Source of the DNA: Thermocatellispora tengchongensis
GTDB taxonomy: Bacteria; Actinomycetota; Actinomycetes; Streptosporangiales; Streptosporangiaceae
Direction of reading: 5' to 3'
Assembly (NCBI RefSeq): GCF_014202315.1
Contig: NZ_JACHGN010000009.1
Coordinates: 341,602 to 405,601, forward strand
DNA: 64,000 nt
Under the pieces are notes generated by a model, which was not told the DNA's origin, searched no databases, and was given only the letters and a program-made list of their open reading frames with translations. The translations under genes were made by a program, and so were the position numbers. Positions 18,055 to 26,895 of this stretch are shown here, one piece after another. The first letter of the stretch is position 1. Each line of letters begins with the position of its first letter.

Positions 18055-19452
18055 TCAGCCGATGACCACGCGCTCGACGGGGAGTTCGTAGCGGCGCGTA
18101 CGCTCCCGCAGCGCCAGCGCCGAGCCCAGGGTGAGCGGGCCGATCCGGCCGACGAACATCAGCAGGACCAGCAGGACCTGCCCGGCGGCCGGGATGTCGG
18201 CGGTGATCCCGGTGGACAGGCCGACCGTGGCGAAGGCCGAGACCACCTCGAACAGCACCTTGTTCAGCTCGTGCGGGGTGAGCACCATCAGGACGTACGT
18301 GGAGCCGACGACCAGCGCCGCGCTGATCGTGATCAAGGTCATGGTCTGGCGCTGCGCCGACTCGGCCAGGCGGCGGTGCCCCACGTTCACCCGGCTCTCC
18401 GCGCGCAGCTCGGCCCAGACGATGTAGCCGACCAGGCCCAGCGTGGTCACCTTGATGCCGCCCGCGGTGCCGGCGGTGCCGCCGCCGATGAACATCAGCA
18501 CGTCGGTGGCCAGCAGGCTGGAGGGGTGGAGCTGGGCCAGGTCGAGGCTGTTGAACCCCGCGGTGCGCGGCATGACCGCGGTGAAGAACGCGGCCAGCGC
18601 CTTGCCGCGTCCGTCCAGCGGCCCCAGGGTCCCCGGGTTGTGCCACTCGGTGAACAGGAAGACCAGGGTGCCGCCGAGGAGGAGGACCACCGTGAGCATG
18701 ACCGTGATCCGGGTCACGATGGTCCACCGGCCCGGACGCCGCCAGGAGCGCAGCAGCTCGAACACCACCGGGAAGCCGAGCCCGCCCAGGATCACCGCGA
18801 CCGCGATGGGCAGGCAGATCCACGGGTCGGTGACGAACCCCATGAGGTTGTCCGGCCACAGCGCGAAGCCGGCGTTGTTGAAGGCCGAGATCGCGTGGAA
18901 GACGCCGAGGTAGAGCGCGCGTCCGGGCGGCTCGCCGTATCCGGTGAGGAACCGGGCGGTGAGCACCGCGGCCACGGCAGCCTCGCAGACCAGGCTGAAC
19001 ACCACCACCCGGCCCAGCACCCGGCGTACGTCCTGCATGCTCATGCTCTTGGTCTCGGTCTGGGCGAGCAGCCGCGCGCGCAGCCCGAGCCTGCCGGAGA
19101 TCAGCAGCGTGAGCAGGGTGGCCATGGTCATGATGCCCAGGCCGCCGATCTGGATGAGCAGGGCGATGACGACCTCGCCGAAGGCCGACCAGTGCCCGGG
19201 GGTGTCCACGACGATCAGCCCGGTCACGCACACGGCGGACGTGGCGGTGAACAGCGCGGTCAGCCAGCCGGCCGGCTCGCCGGTGGTCGTGGCGACGGGG
19301 AGCGAGAGCAGCAGGCTCCCGGCCAGGACCGCCAGGCCGAAGCCGAGCGCGACCATCTGCGTGGGGTGCTGGACACGGTCGAGGAGCGCCCGCGCGAGAT
19401 TGTCCCGCCTCACGATCCGCCCCCCGATGTCCCGCGCCTGATGGCGAATCAC
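18055..19452 (-). CDS. TrkH/KtrB-type potassium uptake channel subunit
   Basis: A 465-residue membrane protein with four P-loop repeats: TSAVCVTGL, SAFNNAGFAL, MPRTAGFNSLD and SAFATVGLSTGI. Each has the single glycine of the K+ selectivity filter. The short length and lack of the extra N-terminal helices fit KtrB rather than E. coli TrkH. It needs a cytosolic RCK partner (KtrA/TrkA), which is not in the window. The start is a GTG at 19452. It is on the same strand as, and upstream of, the ArsB/NhaD gene, 136 bp apart. Confidence 0.92.
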   Translation of the reverse strand: MIRHQARDIGGRIVRRDNLARALLDRVQHPTQMVALGFGLAVLAGSLLLSLPVATTTGEPAGWLTALFTATSAVCVTGLIVVDTPGHWSAFGEVVIALLIQIGGLGIMTMATLLTLLISGRLGLRARLLAQTETKSMSMQDVRRVLGRVVVFSLVCEAAVAAVLTARFLTGYGEPPGRALYLGVFHAISAFNNAGFALWPDNLMGFVTDPWICLPIAVAVILGGLGFPVVFELLRSWRRPGRWTIVTRITVMLTVVLLLGGTLVFLFTEWHNPGTLGPLDGRGKALAAFFTAVMPRTAGFNSLDLAQLHPSSLLATDVLMFIGGGTAGTAGGIKVTTLGLVGYIVWAELRAESRVNVGHRRLAESAQRQTMTLITISAALVVGSTYVLMVLTPHELNKVLFEVVSAFATVGLSTGITADIPAAGQVLLVLLMFVGRIGPLTLGSALALRERTRRYELPVERVVIG

Positions 19453-19561
19453 GGTAACAGGGACCTTGCCCGGATCTGTATGGGTGTCGCCGCTATTGCC
19501 GGGCCGGGCGGCGCGCCCCTAGGGTGACCGCGCCGCGCGTTGGGTCATCCGGTCGGGTGGT

Positions 19562-20308
19562 GTGGTGGGGCAGGACAAGGCGGGGCGGATTCTCGACGCG
19601 GCGGAGGCGCTGCTGATCGCGTACGGGTACCGCAAGGTCACCGTGGACGACGTGGCGCGGCGGTCGGGCGTCGGCAAGGGCACGGTGTACCTGTACTGGG
19701 GCAGCAAGCGGGAGCTGTTCGCGGCGGTGCTCGCCCGGGAGGCCGCCGGGCAGCTCGCCGCGAGGCTGGCCGCGCTGCTGGCCGACCCGGGGGAGGTGCG
19801 GCTGCACCGGGCGATGCGGCTGACGTACCTGGAGGGCATGCGCCGCCCCCTGTCGCGGGCCTTCCTCACCGCCGACCGCGACGCCCTGGGCGAGCTGCTG
19901 GCCGAGGGCACGACCGGGCCGCGCCTGGCCGCGGAGAAGTCCGATCGCACCGCGCGCTACCTGGACCTGCTGCGCGAGCACGGCCTGCTGACCGGCGACC
20001 CCTTGGCGCAGTACCGGCTGAGCGCGGTGATGACCGGGTTCTGCCTGCTCGACGGGCTGCCGGGCTTCCGCGTGGACGGCCTGGCGCTGGAGGAGAAGGC
20101 CGAGGCGCTGGCCGTCACGGTACGCCGGGCGTTCGAGCCGGACGGGGAGCCGGAGCCCGCCGCGCTGCGGGCCGCCGCGGAAGAGGCGGCACTGCTGTAC
20201 CGGGAGTGGCTGGCGGAGCTGACCGCGCCGCTTCCCGGGGGCGGTCAGGACACCTCGGCGCGCGGGGCCGGCCAGGTGTCGCAGGCGGCGGGCGACACGC
20301 TCCGGTAG
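19562..20308 (+). CDS. TetR-family transcriptional regulator
   Basis: A 248-residue regulator. Residues ~8-55 are a TetR helix-turn-helix: RILDAAEALLIAYGYRKVTVDDVARRSGVGKGTVYLYWGSKRELF (parts quoted: VTVDDVARRSGVGKG, VYLYWGSKRELF). The remaining ~190 residues are the helical ligand-binding part. The start is GTG GTG at 19562/19565 with no clear SD. It is divergent from the K+ channel gene (110 bp between starts), so it may control it or itself. Its 3' end overlaps the opposite-strand peptidase gene by 64 bp. Confidence 0.88.
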   Translation: MVGQDKAGRILDAAEALLIAYGYRKVTVDDVARRSGVGKGTVYLYWGSKRELFAAVLAREAAGQLAARLAALLADPGEVRLHRAMRLTYLEGMRRPLSRAFLTADRDALGELLAEGTTGPRLAAEKSDRTARYLDLLREHGLLTGDPLAQYRLSAVMTGFCLLDGLPGFRVDGLALEEKAEALAVTVRRAFEPDGEPEPAALRAAAEEAALLYREWLAELTAPLPGGGQDTSARGAGQVSQAAGDTLR

Positions 20309-21036
20309 CCGCGCTCGAACCAGCGCACCCGGTTGGCGGGCGAGCCGTGGGTGCGGTGCTCGCCGTCGTCGCCGCTGGCGCGGATCGCCTCCGACAGCGC
20401 CTCCCAGTCGGCGGCGGAGCGCGCGAGCGAGCGGCGTACGCTGCCCAGGAACACGCCCGCCAGGCAGTCGGCCTGGAGCTCGTAGCGCCGGCCGGGCTCG
20501 GCCGGGTCGCGCCCGTTGCGGGCGGCTCGGGCGCGCGCCTCGGCGCGCTCGCGGATGCCGGTGAGGCTCTGCAGGTGGTGGCCGTACTCGTGCGCGGCCA
20601 CCTTGAGCGGGTACAGGTCGGTGCGGCCCTCGATCCAGGCGCCGGTGAGCGGGAAGACCAGCGTGGCCCGGTTGGTGCAGTAGAAGGCCGCCGCGCCGGA
20701 CGGCCACCGTACGCCGCACACCCGCCGCTCCGGCTCCTCGTAGAAGCGGACGGCGGGCTTGCGGAAGGTCAGCCCGGCACGGGCGAAATGGGCGGACCAG
20801 GACCGGTTCAGGCACGCCACCGCCGCGGTCAGGTACTCCCGGGAGCGCGGGACGCCGCCGTCGATCAGCGGCGGCTCCGGGCACGACGTGACCGCCAGCC
20901 TGCCGGTGCCCCGGAACGGGTCCGCGGCGGCGGCAGCGGTGCCGGAGGGGAGGGCGGTGACGCCCAGGGTGAGCGCGGCCAGCGCCACCGGCAGCGCGGA
21001 GCGTGCGGCGGGAAGCGGGAGGAGACGCACGATCAC
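20245..21036 (-). CDS. Exported neutral zinc metallopeptidase (YpfJ-like)
   Basis: A 263-residue secreted protein. After a signal peptide (IVRLLPLPAARSALPVALAALTLG...AAAAA) the mature part contains the zinc motif AAHEYGHHLQ and, further on, RRYELQADCLAGVF, matching the putative neutral zinc metallopeptidase family, in which the downstream glutamate is the third ligand. Cys residues at SCPEPP, VACLNRS, RVCGV and FYCTN probably form disulfides. Substrate unknown. The start is uncertain: GTG at 21036 or 21030 gives a normal signal peptide; an upstream GTG at 21060 is possible. It shares its last 64 bp with the convergent TetR gene. Confidence 0.85.
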   Translation of the reverse strand: MIVRLLPLPAARSALPVALAALTLGVTALPSGTAAAAADPFRGTGRLAVTSCPEPPLIDGGVPRSREYLTAAVACLNRSWSAHFARAGLTFRKPAVRFYEEPERRVCGVRWPSGAAAFYCTNRATLVFPLTGAWIEGRTDLYPLKVAAHEYGHHLQSLTGIRERAEARARAARNGRDPAEPGRRYELQADCLAGVFLGSVRRSLARSAADWEALSEAIRASGDDGEHRTHGSPANRVRWFERGYRSVSPAACDTWPAPRAEVS

Positions 21037-21122
21037 GGAGCATAGCCCGCCCCGCCGCACTCACGTCACGCGCCCGGCCGGGCCGCACTCACGTCACCCG
21101 CCCGCCCCGCCGCACTCATCGC

Positions 21123-21229
21123 GCGCGCCCGCCGCGCCGTACTCGCGAGGCGCGCCCGCCGCGCCGTACTCGCGAGGCGCGCCCGCCGCGCCGTACTCGC
21201 GAGGCGCGCCCGCCGCGCCGTACTCACGT
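21123..21229. repeat. 27-bp GC-rich tandem array with palindromic core, about 4 copies
   Basis: Units run 21123-21149, 21150-21176, 21177-21203 and 21204-21229 (last truncated). Each starts GCGCGCCCGCCGCGCCGTAC and ends in TCGCGAG, so each junction contains the palindrome CTCGCGAG. The flanks at 21058-21118 and 21224-21255 hold related but diverged 'GCACTCACGTCAC' pieces. It lies between the BKACE gene and the peptidase gene, both leftward. Copies are identical, which points to recent expansion. Confidence 0.9.
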
Positions 21230-21255
21230 CACCGGCCCGGCCCGCCGCGCTCGCG

Positions 21256-22080
21256 TCAGGCGCCCGGCTCCGCGATGCCGAGCAACCGCTCGGTCTCGGC
21301 GACGGTGGCCACCGGCAGGTCCAGGTCGCGGGCCAGGCGGACGGCCCGCTCCACCAGCGGCAGGTTCCCCGGGCTCAGCTCGCCCTTGCGCAGGTACAGG
21401 GCGTCCTCCAGGCCCGCGCGGGCGTTGCCGCCCAGGGCCAGGCCCATCGCGGTGAGCCGCAGGTTGGCCCGCCCGATCGCGATCACCTGCCACACCGCGC
21501 CCTCGGGCAGCCGCCCGACCATGGTGAGCAGGTTCTCCGGCGTGGCCGCCATGCCGCCCGCGACGCCGAGCACGATGGAGAACTGCATCGGCTCGTCGCC
21601 GAGCAGGCCCTCATCGCGCAGCCGCAGGCAGGCGTCGAGGTGCCCGGTGTCGTAGATCTCCAGCTCGGGTTTGACGCCCAGCTCGCGCATCCGGGCCGCG
21701 AGCCGGCGCACCTCGGCGGGCGGGTTGCGGAACTCGCCCGCGCCGAAGCTCATGCTGCACGGGTTGAGCGTGGCCATCCGGGGCCGCAGCTCGACCAGCG
21801 CCGCGCGCTCCTCGAACGGCACCTCCAGCCCGACCCCGGTGGAGAGCTGGATCAGGATCGGGCACCGCTCGGCGATGAGGTCCATCGTGCGCCGTGCGAT
21901 GCCGAGGTCGGCGGTCGGCCGGTCCTGGGCGTCGCGCAGGTGGATGTGCGCGACCGAGGCCCCGGCCGCGTACGCCTCGGCCACCGCCGCGGCGATCTCC
22001 TCCGGCTGGGTGGGCAGGCTGGGGTTGTCGGTCTTGGTGGCGATCGGCCCGGTGGGGGCCACGGTGATGACCACGCTCAT
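21256..22080 (-). CDS. BKACE (3-keto-5-aminohexanoate cleavage) family protein
   Basis: A 274-residue TIM-barrel enzyme. The zinc site is visible as VAHIHLRD, and the acyl-CoA/beta-keto-acid pocket as LQLSTGVGLE-like (IQLSTGVG), LNPCSMSFG and PELEIYDTGHL. BKACE enzymes condense a beta-keto acid with acetyl-CoA to give acetoacetate and a new CoA ester; specificity varies widely. It is the last gene of a leftward operon with a cyclase, an MFS transporter, an ALDH and an amidohydrolase, so it probably cleaves a beta-keto acid arising late in that pathway. Start ATG 22080, 12 bp after the cyclase stop. Confidence 0.9.
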   Translation of the reverse strand: MSVVITVAPTGPIATKTDNPSLPTQPEEIAAAVAEAYAAGASVAHIHLRDAQDRPTADLGIARRTMDLIAERCPILIQLSTGVGLEVPFEERAALVELRPRMATLNPCSMSFGAGEFRNPPAEVRRLAARMRELGVKPELEIYDTGHLDACLRLRDEGLLGDEPMQFSIVLGVAGGMAATPENLLTMVGRLPEGAVWQVIAIGRANLRLTAMGLALGGNARAGLEDALYLRKGELSPGNLPLVERAVRLARDLDLPVATVAETERLLGIAEPGA

Positions 22081-22092
22081 GCGTACGCTCCG

Positions 22093-22866
22093 TCAGTCCT
22101 CGAAGATGGCCACGGCCCGGGTCCAGCCCGCCGACGCGGCGTGCACCTTGACCGGGAAGCAGGCGATCCGGAACCCGTCGGCGGGCAGCGCCTCCAGGTT
22201 GTGCAGCTTCTCCAGATGGCAGTAGCCGATGTCGCGCCCGGCGCGGTGGCCCTCCCAGATGACCGAGGGGTCGCGGTCGCGGGCGTAGCGGCGGGCGGTG
22301 TGCGCGAAGGGGGCGTCCCAGCTCCAGGCGTCGGTGCCGGTCAGCCGTACGCCGCGCTCCAGCAGGTACAGCGTCGCCTCGCGGCCCATCCCGCAGCCGG
22401 TGGTCACGTAGTCGTCGTGGCCGTAGCGGGCCCCGGCGGCGGTGTTGACCACCACGATCTCCAGGGGCCGCAGCTCGTGCCCGATCCGCTTCAGCTCGGC
22501 CTCGACGTCGGCGGCGGTGGCGACGTACCCGTCGGGCAGGTGCCGGAAGTCCAGCTTCACCGCCGGCTGCAGGCACCACTCCAGCGGCACCTCGTCGATC
22601 GTGATCGCCCGCGCGCCGCCGTCCATCGTCGCCGAGTAGTGGTACGGCGCGTCGAGGTGGGTGCCGTTGTGGGTGTTGATCCGCACCCGCTCGATCGCCC
22701 AGCCCTCGCGGTCGGGCAGGTCGTCCACGGTGGCGCCGGGGAAGAACGCGATCACCTCCTCGGCGGTGTCGGCGTGGGCGTAGTAGTCGATCTCCGGCCG
22801 GTAGCCGGGCGGGTCGGAGGCGATCCCGGCGCGCAGCGGCACCGAGATGTCCACGAGTCGGGGCAT
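22093..22866 (-). CDS. Cyclase-family (kynurenine formamidase-like) metal hydrolase
   Basis: A 257-residue protein of the putative cyclase family. It begins VDISVPLRAG and has the metal-binding signature HNGTHLDAPYH with a later histidine/glutamate set in YCHLEKLHNLEALP, as in bacterial kynurenine formamidase and isatin hydrolase. It should hydrolyse an amide or lactam/lactone in the cytosol. Next to BKACE, ALDH and an ACMSD-like amidohydrolase it probably opens a ring or removes a formyl group. The SD AGGAGAGG lies in a 19-bp duplication just upstream. A distant paralogue is encoded at 48402-49358. Confidence 0.88.
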   Translation of the reverse strand: MPRLVDISVPLRAGIASDPPGYRPEIDYYAHADTAEEVIAFFPGATVDDLPDREGWAIERVRINTHNGTHLDAPYHYSATMDGGARAITIDEVPLEWCLQPAVKLDFRHLPDGYVATAADVEAELKRIGHELRPLEIVVVNTAAGARYGHDDYVTTGCGMGREATLYLLERGVRLTGTDAWSWDAPFAHTARRYARDRDPSVIWEGHRAGRDIGYCHLEKLHNLEALPADGFRIACFPVKVHAASAGWTRAVAIFED

Positions 22867-22873
22867 GTAAGGT

Positions 22874-22911
22874 CCTCTCCTGGGTCAGCGGGCCTCTCCT
22901 GGGTCAGCGGG
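22874..22911. repeat. 19-bp tandem duplication at the MFS/cyclase junction
   Basis: CCTCTCCTGGGTCAGCGGG occurs at 22874-22892 and again at 22893-22911. Read on the minus strand each copy holds a TGA and an AGGAGAGG Shine-Dalgarno site. The right copy supplies the MFS stop; the left copy supplies the ribosome site for the cyclase. Confidence 0.9.
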
Positions 22912-24202
22912 CCGGGCCGGTGCGGCGGGTCTCCCGGGTTGTGAGCAGCACGAGCAGGCCGAGCGCGGCGCACGCCACGCCCCACAGGCCCGGCGCCGGC
23001 GTCCAGCCGCTCCAGGCGACCAGCCGACTGCAGATGTACGGCCCGAAGCCGGCCGCCACGATCGTGCCCAGGTTGAACCCGATGGAGGTCGCGGTGTAGC
23101 GGATGCGGCCCGGGAACAGCTCGGCGAAGGTGGTGTAGACGGCCGCGGAGACGAACGGCTCGACCGCGGCGAACACCAGCAGCACCGGCGCGATGATCCA
23201 CAGCTCCCGGGTCGCGTCCACGACCAGGAACAGCGGCAGCGACAGCAGCGCGAACGCGGTGAAGCCGGCCGCGATGATCGGCCGCCTGCCGCGGCGGTCG
23301 CCGACGTGGCCCATCACCGGGAACAGCGCGGCGGTGATCAGCAGGAGCACGCCGAGCAGGCCGTACACGTGCACCGGGTCCATGCCCTCCACCTGCACCA
23401 GGTGGATGCCCAGGTAGAGCTTGGCCAGGAAGCCGGGGCCGAGCGTGGCCACGGTGAGGGCGGCGACGCGCAGGATGTCGGGCAGATGGCCGCGCACCGC
23501 GTCGCGCACCGGGGTGCGGGTCAGCTCGGCGCGGGCGGCGATGGCGGCGAACTCCGGCGAGTCCTCCAGCCGCAGCCGCAGGAACAGGCACGCGATCGTC
23601 AGCGGCACGCACAGCAGGAACGGCAGCCGCCAGCCGAAGGCGGTCATCTGCTCGCCGGTCAGGGCCGCGCTGGTGCCCGCGACGACCAGCGAGGCCACGG
23701 CGAAGCCGAGCCCGATGCCCAGCGCGGGCAGCGAGCCGTACAGGCCGCGCCGGTTCGCCGGGGCCATCTCGACGATGTAGGTCTGCGCCCCGGTGAACTC
23801 CCCACCCGCCGACAGGCCCTGGAGCAGCCGCAGGGCCAGCAGCAGCGCGGGCGCGAGCAGGCCCGCCTGCTCGTAGGTGGGCAGCACGCCGATCAGCATG
23901 GACGCGCCGCCCATCAGGAAGATCGTCGCCATCAGCACCGGCCGGCGGCCGATCCGGTCGCCGAGGGCGCCGAACAGCACGCCGCCGAGCGGGCGGGCGA
24001 GGTAGCCGCCGCCGAAGACGGCCAGCGCCGACAGCGTGGAGGCGGCCGGATCGTCCGCGGGGAAGAACAGCGGTGCGAACACCACGGCCAGGAAGCCGTA
24101 GATGGTGAACTCGTAGAACTCGACGGCGCTGCCGACGAGGCTGGCGACGGCGCTGCGGCGCAGCGCGAGCGGCCGTGCGACCGTGGTGGAGACGGCGGTC
24201 AT
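22904..24202 (-). CDS. MFS metabolite:H+ symporter (MHS type)
   Basis: A 432-residue 12-helix transporter. Early motif ASLVGSAVEFYEFTIYGFLA is that of the metabolite:H+ symporter group; the MFS loop signature GALGDRIGRRPVLM and its second-half twin GHVGDRRGRRPII are present. Related proteins import organic acids such as alpha-ketoglutarate, shikimate or aromatic acids. It probably brings in the substrate of the surrounding catabolic operon. The ATG at 24202 has AGGAGGG eight bases upstream; the longer open frame to 24559 is antisense-like readthrough and is not used. Confidence 0.9.
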   Translation of the reverse strand: MTAVSTTVARPLALRRSAVASLVGSAVEFYEFTIYGFLAVVFAPLFFPADDPAASTLSALAVFGGGYLARPLGGVLFGALGDRIGRRPVLMATIFLMGGASMLIGVLPTYEQAGLLAPALLLALRLLQGLSAGGEFTGAQTYIVEMAPANRRGLYGSLPALGIGLGFAVASLVVAGTSAALTGEQMTAFGWRLPFLLCVPLTIACLFLRLRLEDSPEFAAIAARAELTRTPVRDAVRGHLPDILRVAALTVATLGPGFLAKLYLGIHLVQVEGMDPVHVYGLLGVLLLITAALFPVMGHVGDRRGRRPIIAAGFTAFALLSLPLFLVVDATRELWIIAPVLLVFAAVEPFVSAAVYTTFAELFPGRIRYTATSIGFNLGTIVAAGFGPYICSRLVAWSGWTPAPGLWGVACAALGLLVLLTTRETRRTGPAR

Positions 24203-24234
24203 GGGCGGTCCCTCCTGATGAGGAAACGGGGCTG

Positions 24235-25725
24235 CTACGGCTCGCAGACCGCGACCGATGGAGCCCAGCGGGGGATGGGGCCGGTGCCGGAGGGCAGGCG
24301 CAGGCTCTTGCTGTACCCGAACTCGTGCAGGGTCTCCAGAGCGTGCTCGCGGCCGTAGCCGCTGTGCCCGACTCCGCCGAAGGGAGTGCCGGTGAAGGCC
24401 CGGTTGTAGTGGTTGACGAAGACCATGCCGGCCCTGATGGCCCGGCTGACGCGCATCGCGCGCTCGGAGTCGGCGGTGAACACCCCGGCGACCAGCCCGA
24501 AGTCGGTGTCGTTGGCGATCCGGACCGCCTCCGCCTCGTCCTGGAACGGGATCAGGCACACCACCGGCCCGAAGATCTCCTCGCGGGCGATGCGCATGTC
24601 AGGGGTCACGCCGGTGAACAGGGTCGGCCGTACGTAGTGGCCGCCGGCCAGCCGGGGGTCGCCCGGCAGCTCGGCCTGCGCGGCGATCGTGGCGCCCTCG
24701 GCGACGCCGATCTCCAGGTACTCCTCGACCCGGCGGCGCTGCTGGGCGGTCACGAGCGGGCCGACGTGGGTGCCGGGGTCGGCGCCGTCGCCCACCTTGA
24801 GCCGGGCGACGGCCGCGGACATCCGCCGGGCCACCTCGTCGTACCGGCTCGCCTGGACCAGGACGCGGGACGCGGCGGTGCACGCCTCGCCCTGGTTGAA
24901 GAACCCGCCCTCGATCGCCCACGGGATCGCCGAGCCGAGGTCGGCGTCGTCGAAGACGATGAACGGGTTCTTGCCGCCCAGCTCCATCAGCGTGGGCGTG
25001 AGGTTGTCCGCGGCCGTCTTCAGCACCGCCGTGCCCGTGGCGGGCGCGCCGGTGAAGGAGATCTTGCCGACGAGCGGGTGCCCGGCCAGCGCCGCGCCGA
25101 CCGCGCCGCGGCCGGTGACCACGTGCACCACGTCGTCGGGCAGGATCGACTGCGCGATCTCCACCACCCGCAGCACCGACAGCGGCGCCTGCTCCGGCGG
25201 CTTGATCACCACGGCGTTGCCCGCGGCCAGCGCGGGCGCGAGCTTGCCCGCGGTGTGCAGCGGCGGCCAGTTGAACGGCACGATCGCGGCCACCACGCCG
25301 TACGGCTCCAGGGTGGTCACGTCCAGCGTCGTGCCGGCGTCGCGCACCGCGCCGGGCAGCGCCTCGCACAGCCCGGCGAACAGCTCGAAGATGGCGACGC
25401 ACGCCTCCAGGTCGAACTCCCGCGACTGGCTGAACGGCTTGCCGTTGTCGCTGGTCTCCAGGCGGGCGATCTCGTCGGCGTGCTCGCGCACGGCCCGCGC
25501 GATCTCGCGCAGCCACCGGCCGCGCTCGCGCGGGGTGCGCGCCTTCCAGCCGAAGTGCGCGGCGTACGCGGCGCGCACGGCGGAGTCCACCTGCGCGGGC
25601 CCGGAGCCCTGGATGGTGACGATCGCGGTCCCGGTGGCCGGGTTCTCCACGGTGAAGCGGTCGGCCTCGTCCTGAGAGGACCAGCGCAGGTGGCGTACGT
25701 CGGTGAGCTGAGTCTCGGTGGTCAT
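24235..25725 (-). CDS. Aldehyde dehydrogenase
   Basis: A 496-residue NAD(P)-dependent aldehyde dehydrogenase. The catalytic general base is in MELGGKNPFIV and the nucleophile cysteine in NQGEACTAASRV; the cofactor region FTGAPATGTAVLK and the structural motif EEIFGPVV are also intact. It resembles enzymes acting on aromatic or semialdehyde intermediates. In the operon it lies between an amidohydrolase (decarboxylase-like) and the transporter, so it probably oxidises the semialdehyde produced there. Start 25725 behind GAGGGGG; the frame further upstream belongs to no gene. One amino-acid change is notable: NWPPLH in the common NFPLW-type position. Confidence 0.93.
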   Translation of the reverse strand: MTTETQLTDVRHLRWSSQDEADRFTVENPATGTAIVTIQGSGPAQVDSAVRAAYAAHFGWKARTPRERGRWLREIARAVREHADEIARLETSDNGKPFSQSREFDLEACVAIFELFAGLCEALPGAVRDAGTTLDVTTLEPYGVVAAIVPFNWPPLHTAGKLAPALAAGNAVVIKPPEQAPLSVLRVVEIAQSILPDDVVHVVTGRGAVGAALAGHPLVGKISFTGAPATGTAVLKTAADNLTPTLMELGGKNPFIVFDDADLGSAIPWAIEGGFFNQGEACTAASRVLVQASRYDEVARRMSAAVARLKVGDGADPGTHVGPLVTAQQRRRVEEYLEIGVAEGATIAAQAELPGDPRLAGGHYVRPTLFTGVTPDMRIAREEIFGPVVCLIPFQDEAEAVRIANDTDFGLVAGVFTADSERAMRVSRAIRAGMVFVNHYNRAFTGTPFGGVGHSGYGREHALETLHEFGYSKSLRLPSGTGPIPRWAPSVAVCEP

Positions 25726-25742
25726 GTCGTCCCCCTCTATGG

Positions 25743-26777
25743 TCAGGTGCGGGGCGCGAGAACGCCTGGGAACAGGCCGAGCCGCGCGGCGTTGCCCCCG
25801 ATGACCGCGGCCGCGTCCGCCGGCCCGAGGGCGGCGAGCGCGCGGGCCACCGGGTCGGTGACGCCCATGTCGAACGGGTAGTCGCTGCCCAGCACCACCC
25901 GCTCGGCGCCCACGGTCTCGACCAGCCTGCGCAGCGCCTGCGGCGTGTGCACCAGCGAGTCGAACCAGAGGCGGCGCACGTACGCGCTGGGGGGCTCGGC
26001 GCAGCTTCGCGCGTCGGGCCGGTGCTGCCAGGCGTGGTCGGCGCGGCCCAGGAACGCGGGCAGGTAGCCGCCGCCGTGCGCGGCGATCAGTCGCAGCTCC
26101 GGGAACCGGTCCAGGACCCCGCCGAAGATGAGGTGCGAGAGCGCCACGGCGTGCTCGACGGGCTGGCCGACGGTGTTGGCCAGGTACCAGCGGTCCAGCC
26201 GGGCGTCCAGGGTGCAGCCCCACGGGTGCAGCAGCAGCACCGCGCCCAGCTCCACGGCCCGCTGCCACAGCGGGTCGAGCCGCCGGTCCGACAGCTCCAC
26301 CGGCACGCCGTCGGGGCCGGCGGCGTGCGAGGAGATCTCGACGCCCTTCAGGCCGTGGCGCAGCACGGCGTCCTCCAGGGCGGTGACCGCCAGGTCGGGG
26401 TGGCGCAGCGGGACCACGCCGAGCCCGGCCAGCCGGTCGGGCCGCAGCGCGCAGTGCGCGGCGACGCCCGCGTTGGTCGCCGCGGCGATCTCGGCGGCGA
26501 GCCCGCGGTCGGCCCAGCCGTGGTACTGCGTCGGCACGACCGACACGAGCTGGGCGGTCACGCCGGCGGAGTCCATGGCGGCCAGGCGGGCGTCCACGTC
26601 GGTGAGCAGCGCCCGCCGCAGGATCGCCTGCTCGGCGTTGACCGCGGCCGACTCCGCGCCCGCCCGGCGCGCCTCCAGTTCCAGGCCGGCCGCGTAGCCC
26701 GGGTGCCGGGCCGCGAGGTCCTCGACCGCGTCGAGCCAGACGTGCGCGTGCGCATCCAGCGCGGGCGGTCGGTCCAT
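25743..26777 (-). CDS. ACMSD-like metal-dependent amidohydrolase/decarboxylase
   Basis: A 344-residue amidohydrolase_2 protein. The metal site is given by LDAHAHVW (HxH) near the start, a histidine in LLLHPWGC, a histidine in IAAHGGGYLP and the aspartate in LGSDYPFDMG, the pattern of alpha-amino-beta-carboxymuconate semialdehyde decarboxylase and gamma-resorcylate decarboxylase. It would decarboxylate a ring-cleavage product. It is the first gene of the leftward operon that ends with BKACE. A close paralogue (same motifs, HPFGC and GSDHPFDMG) sits at 50502-51509 in the second catabolic operon. Start ATG 26777. Confidence 0.9.
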   Translation of the reverse strand: MDRPPALDAHAHVWLDAVEDLAARHPGYAAGLELEARRAGAESAAVNAEQAILRRALLTDVDARLAAMDSAGVTAQLVSVVPTQYHGWADRGLAAEIAAATNAGVAAHCALRPDRLAGLGVVPLRHPDLAVTALEDAVLRHGLKGVEISSHAAGPDGVPVELSDRRLDPLWQRAVELGAVLLLHPWGCTLDARLDRWYLANTVGQPVEHAVALSHLIFGGVLDRFPELRLIAAHGGGYLPAFLGRADHAWQHRPDARSCAEPPSAYVRRLWFDSLVHTPQALRRLVETVGAERVVLGSDYPFDMGVTDPVARALAALGPADAAAVIGGNAARLGLFPGVLAPRT

Positions 26778-26877
26778 CGGGCGGCCTCCATGGGGTGTGA
26801 GCGGTGCGTTACCGGGATGTCATCGATTCTTCGCCCGGCCACCATCCCAAGGGAAGCCAATCCTTCCGATGGCCCGA

Positions 26878-26892
26878 ATAGAGAGAATCTAT
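26878..26892. promoter_or_regulatory. LysR-type box upstream of the amidohydrolase operon
   Basis: ATAGAGAGAATCTAT is an ATAG-N7-CTAT inverted repeat, a LysR-type box (T-N11-A). It lies ~100 bp upstream of the operon start at 26777, just beyond the LysR stop at 26896. A similar sequence (ATAG-N7-CAAT) occurs at 27851-27865 upstream of the LysR gene and the ABC importer. Matching sites at both promoters point to a common regulator. Confidence 0.5.
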
Positions 26893-26895
26893 GCG

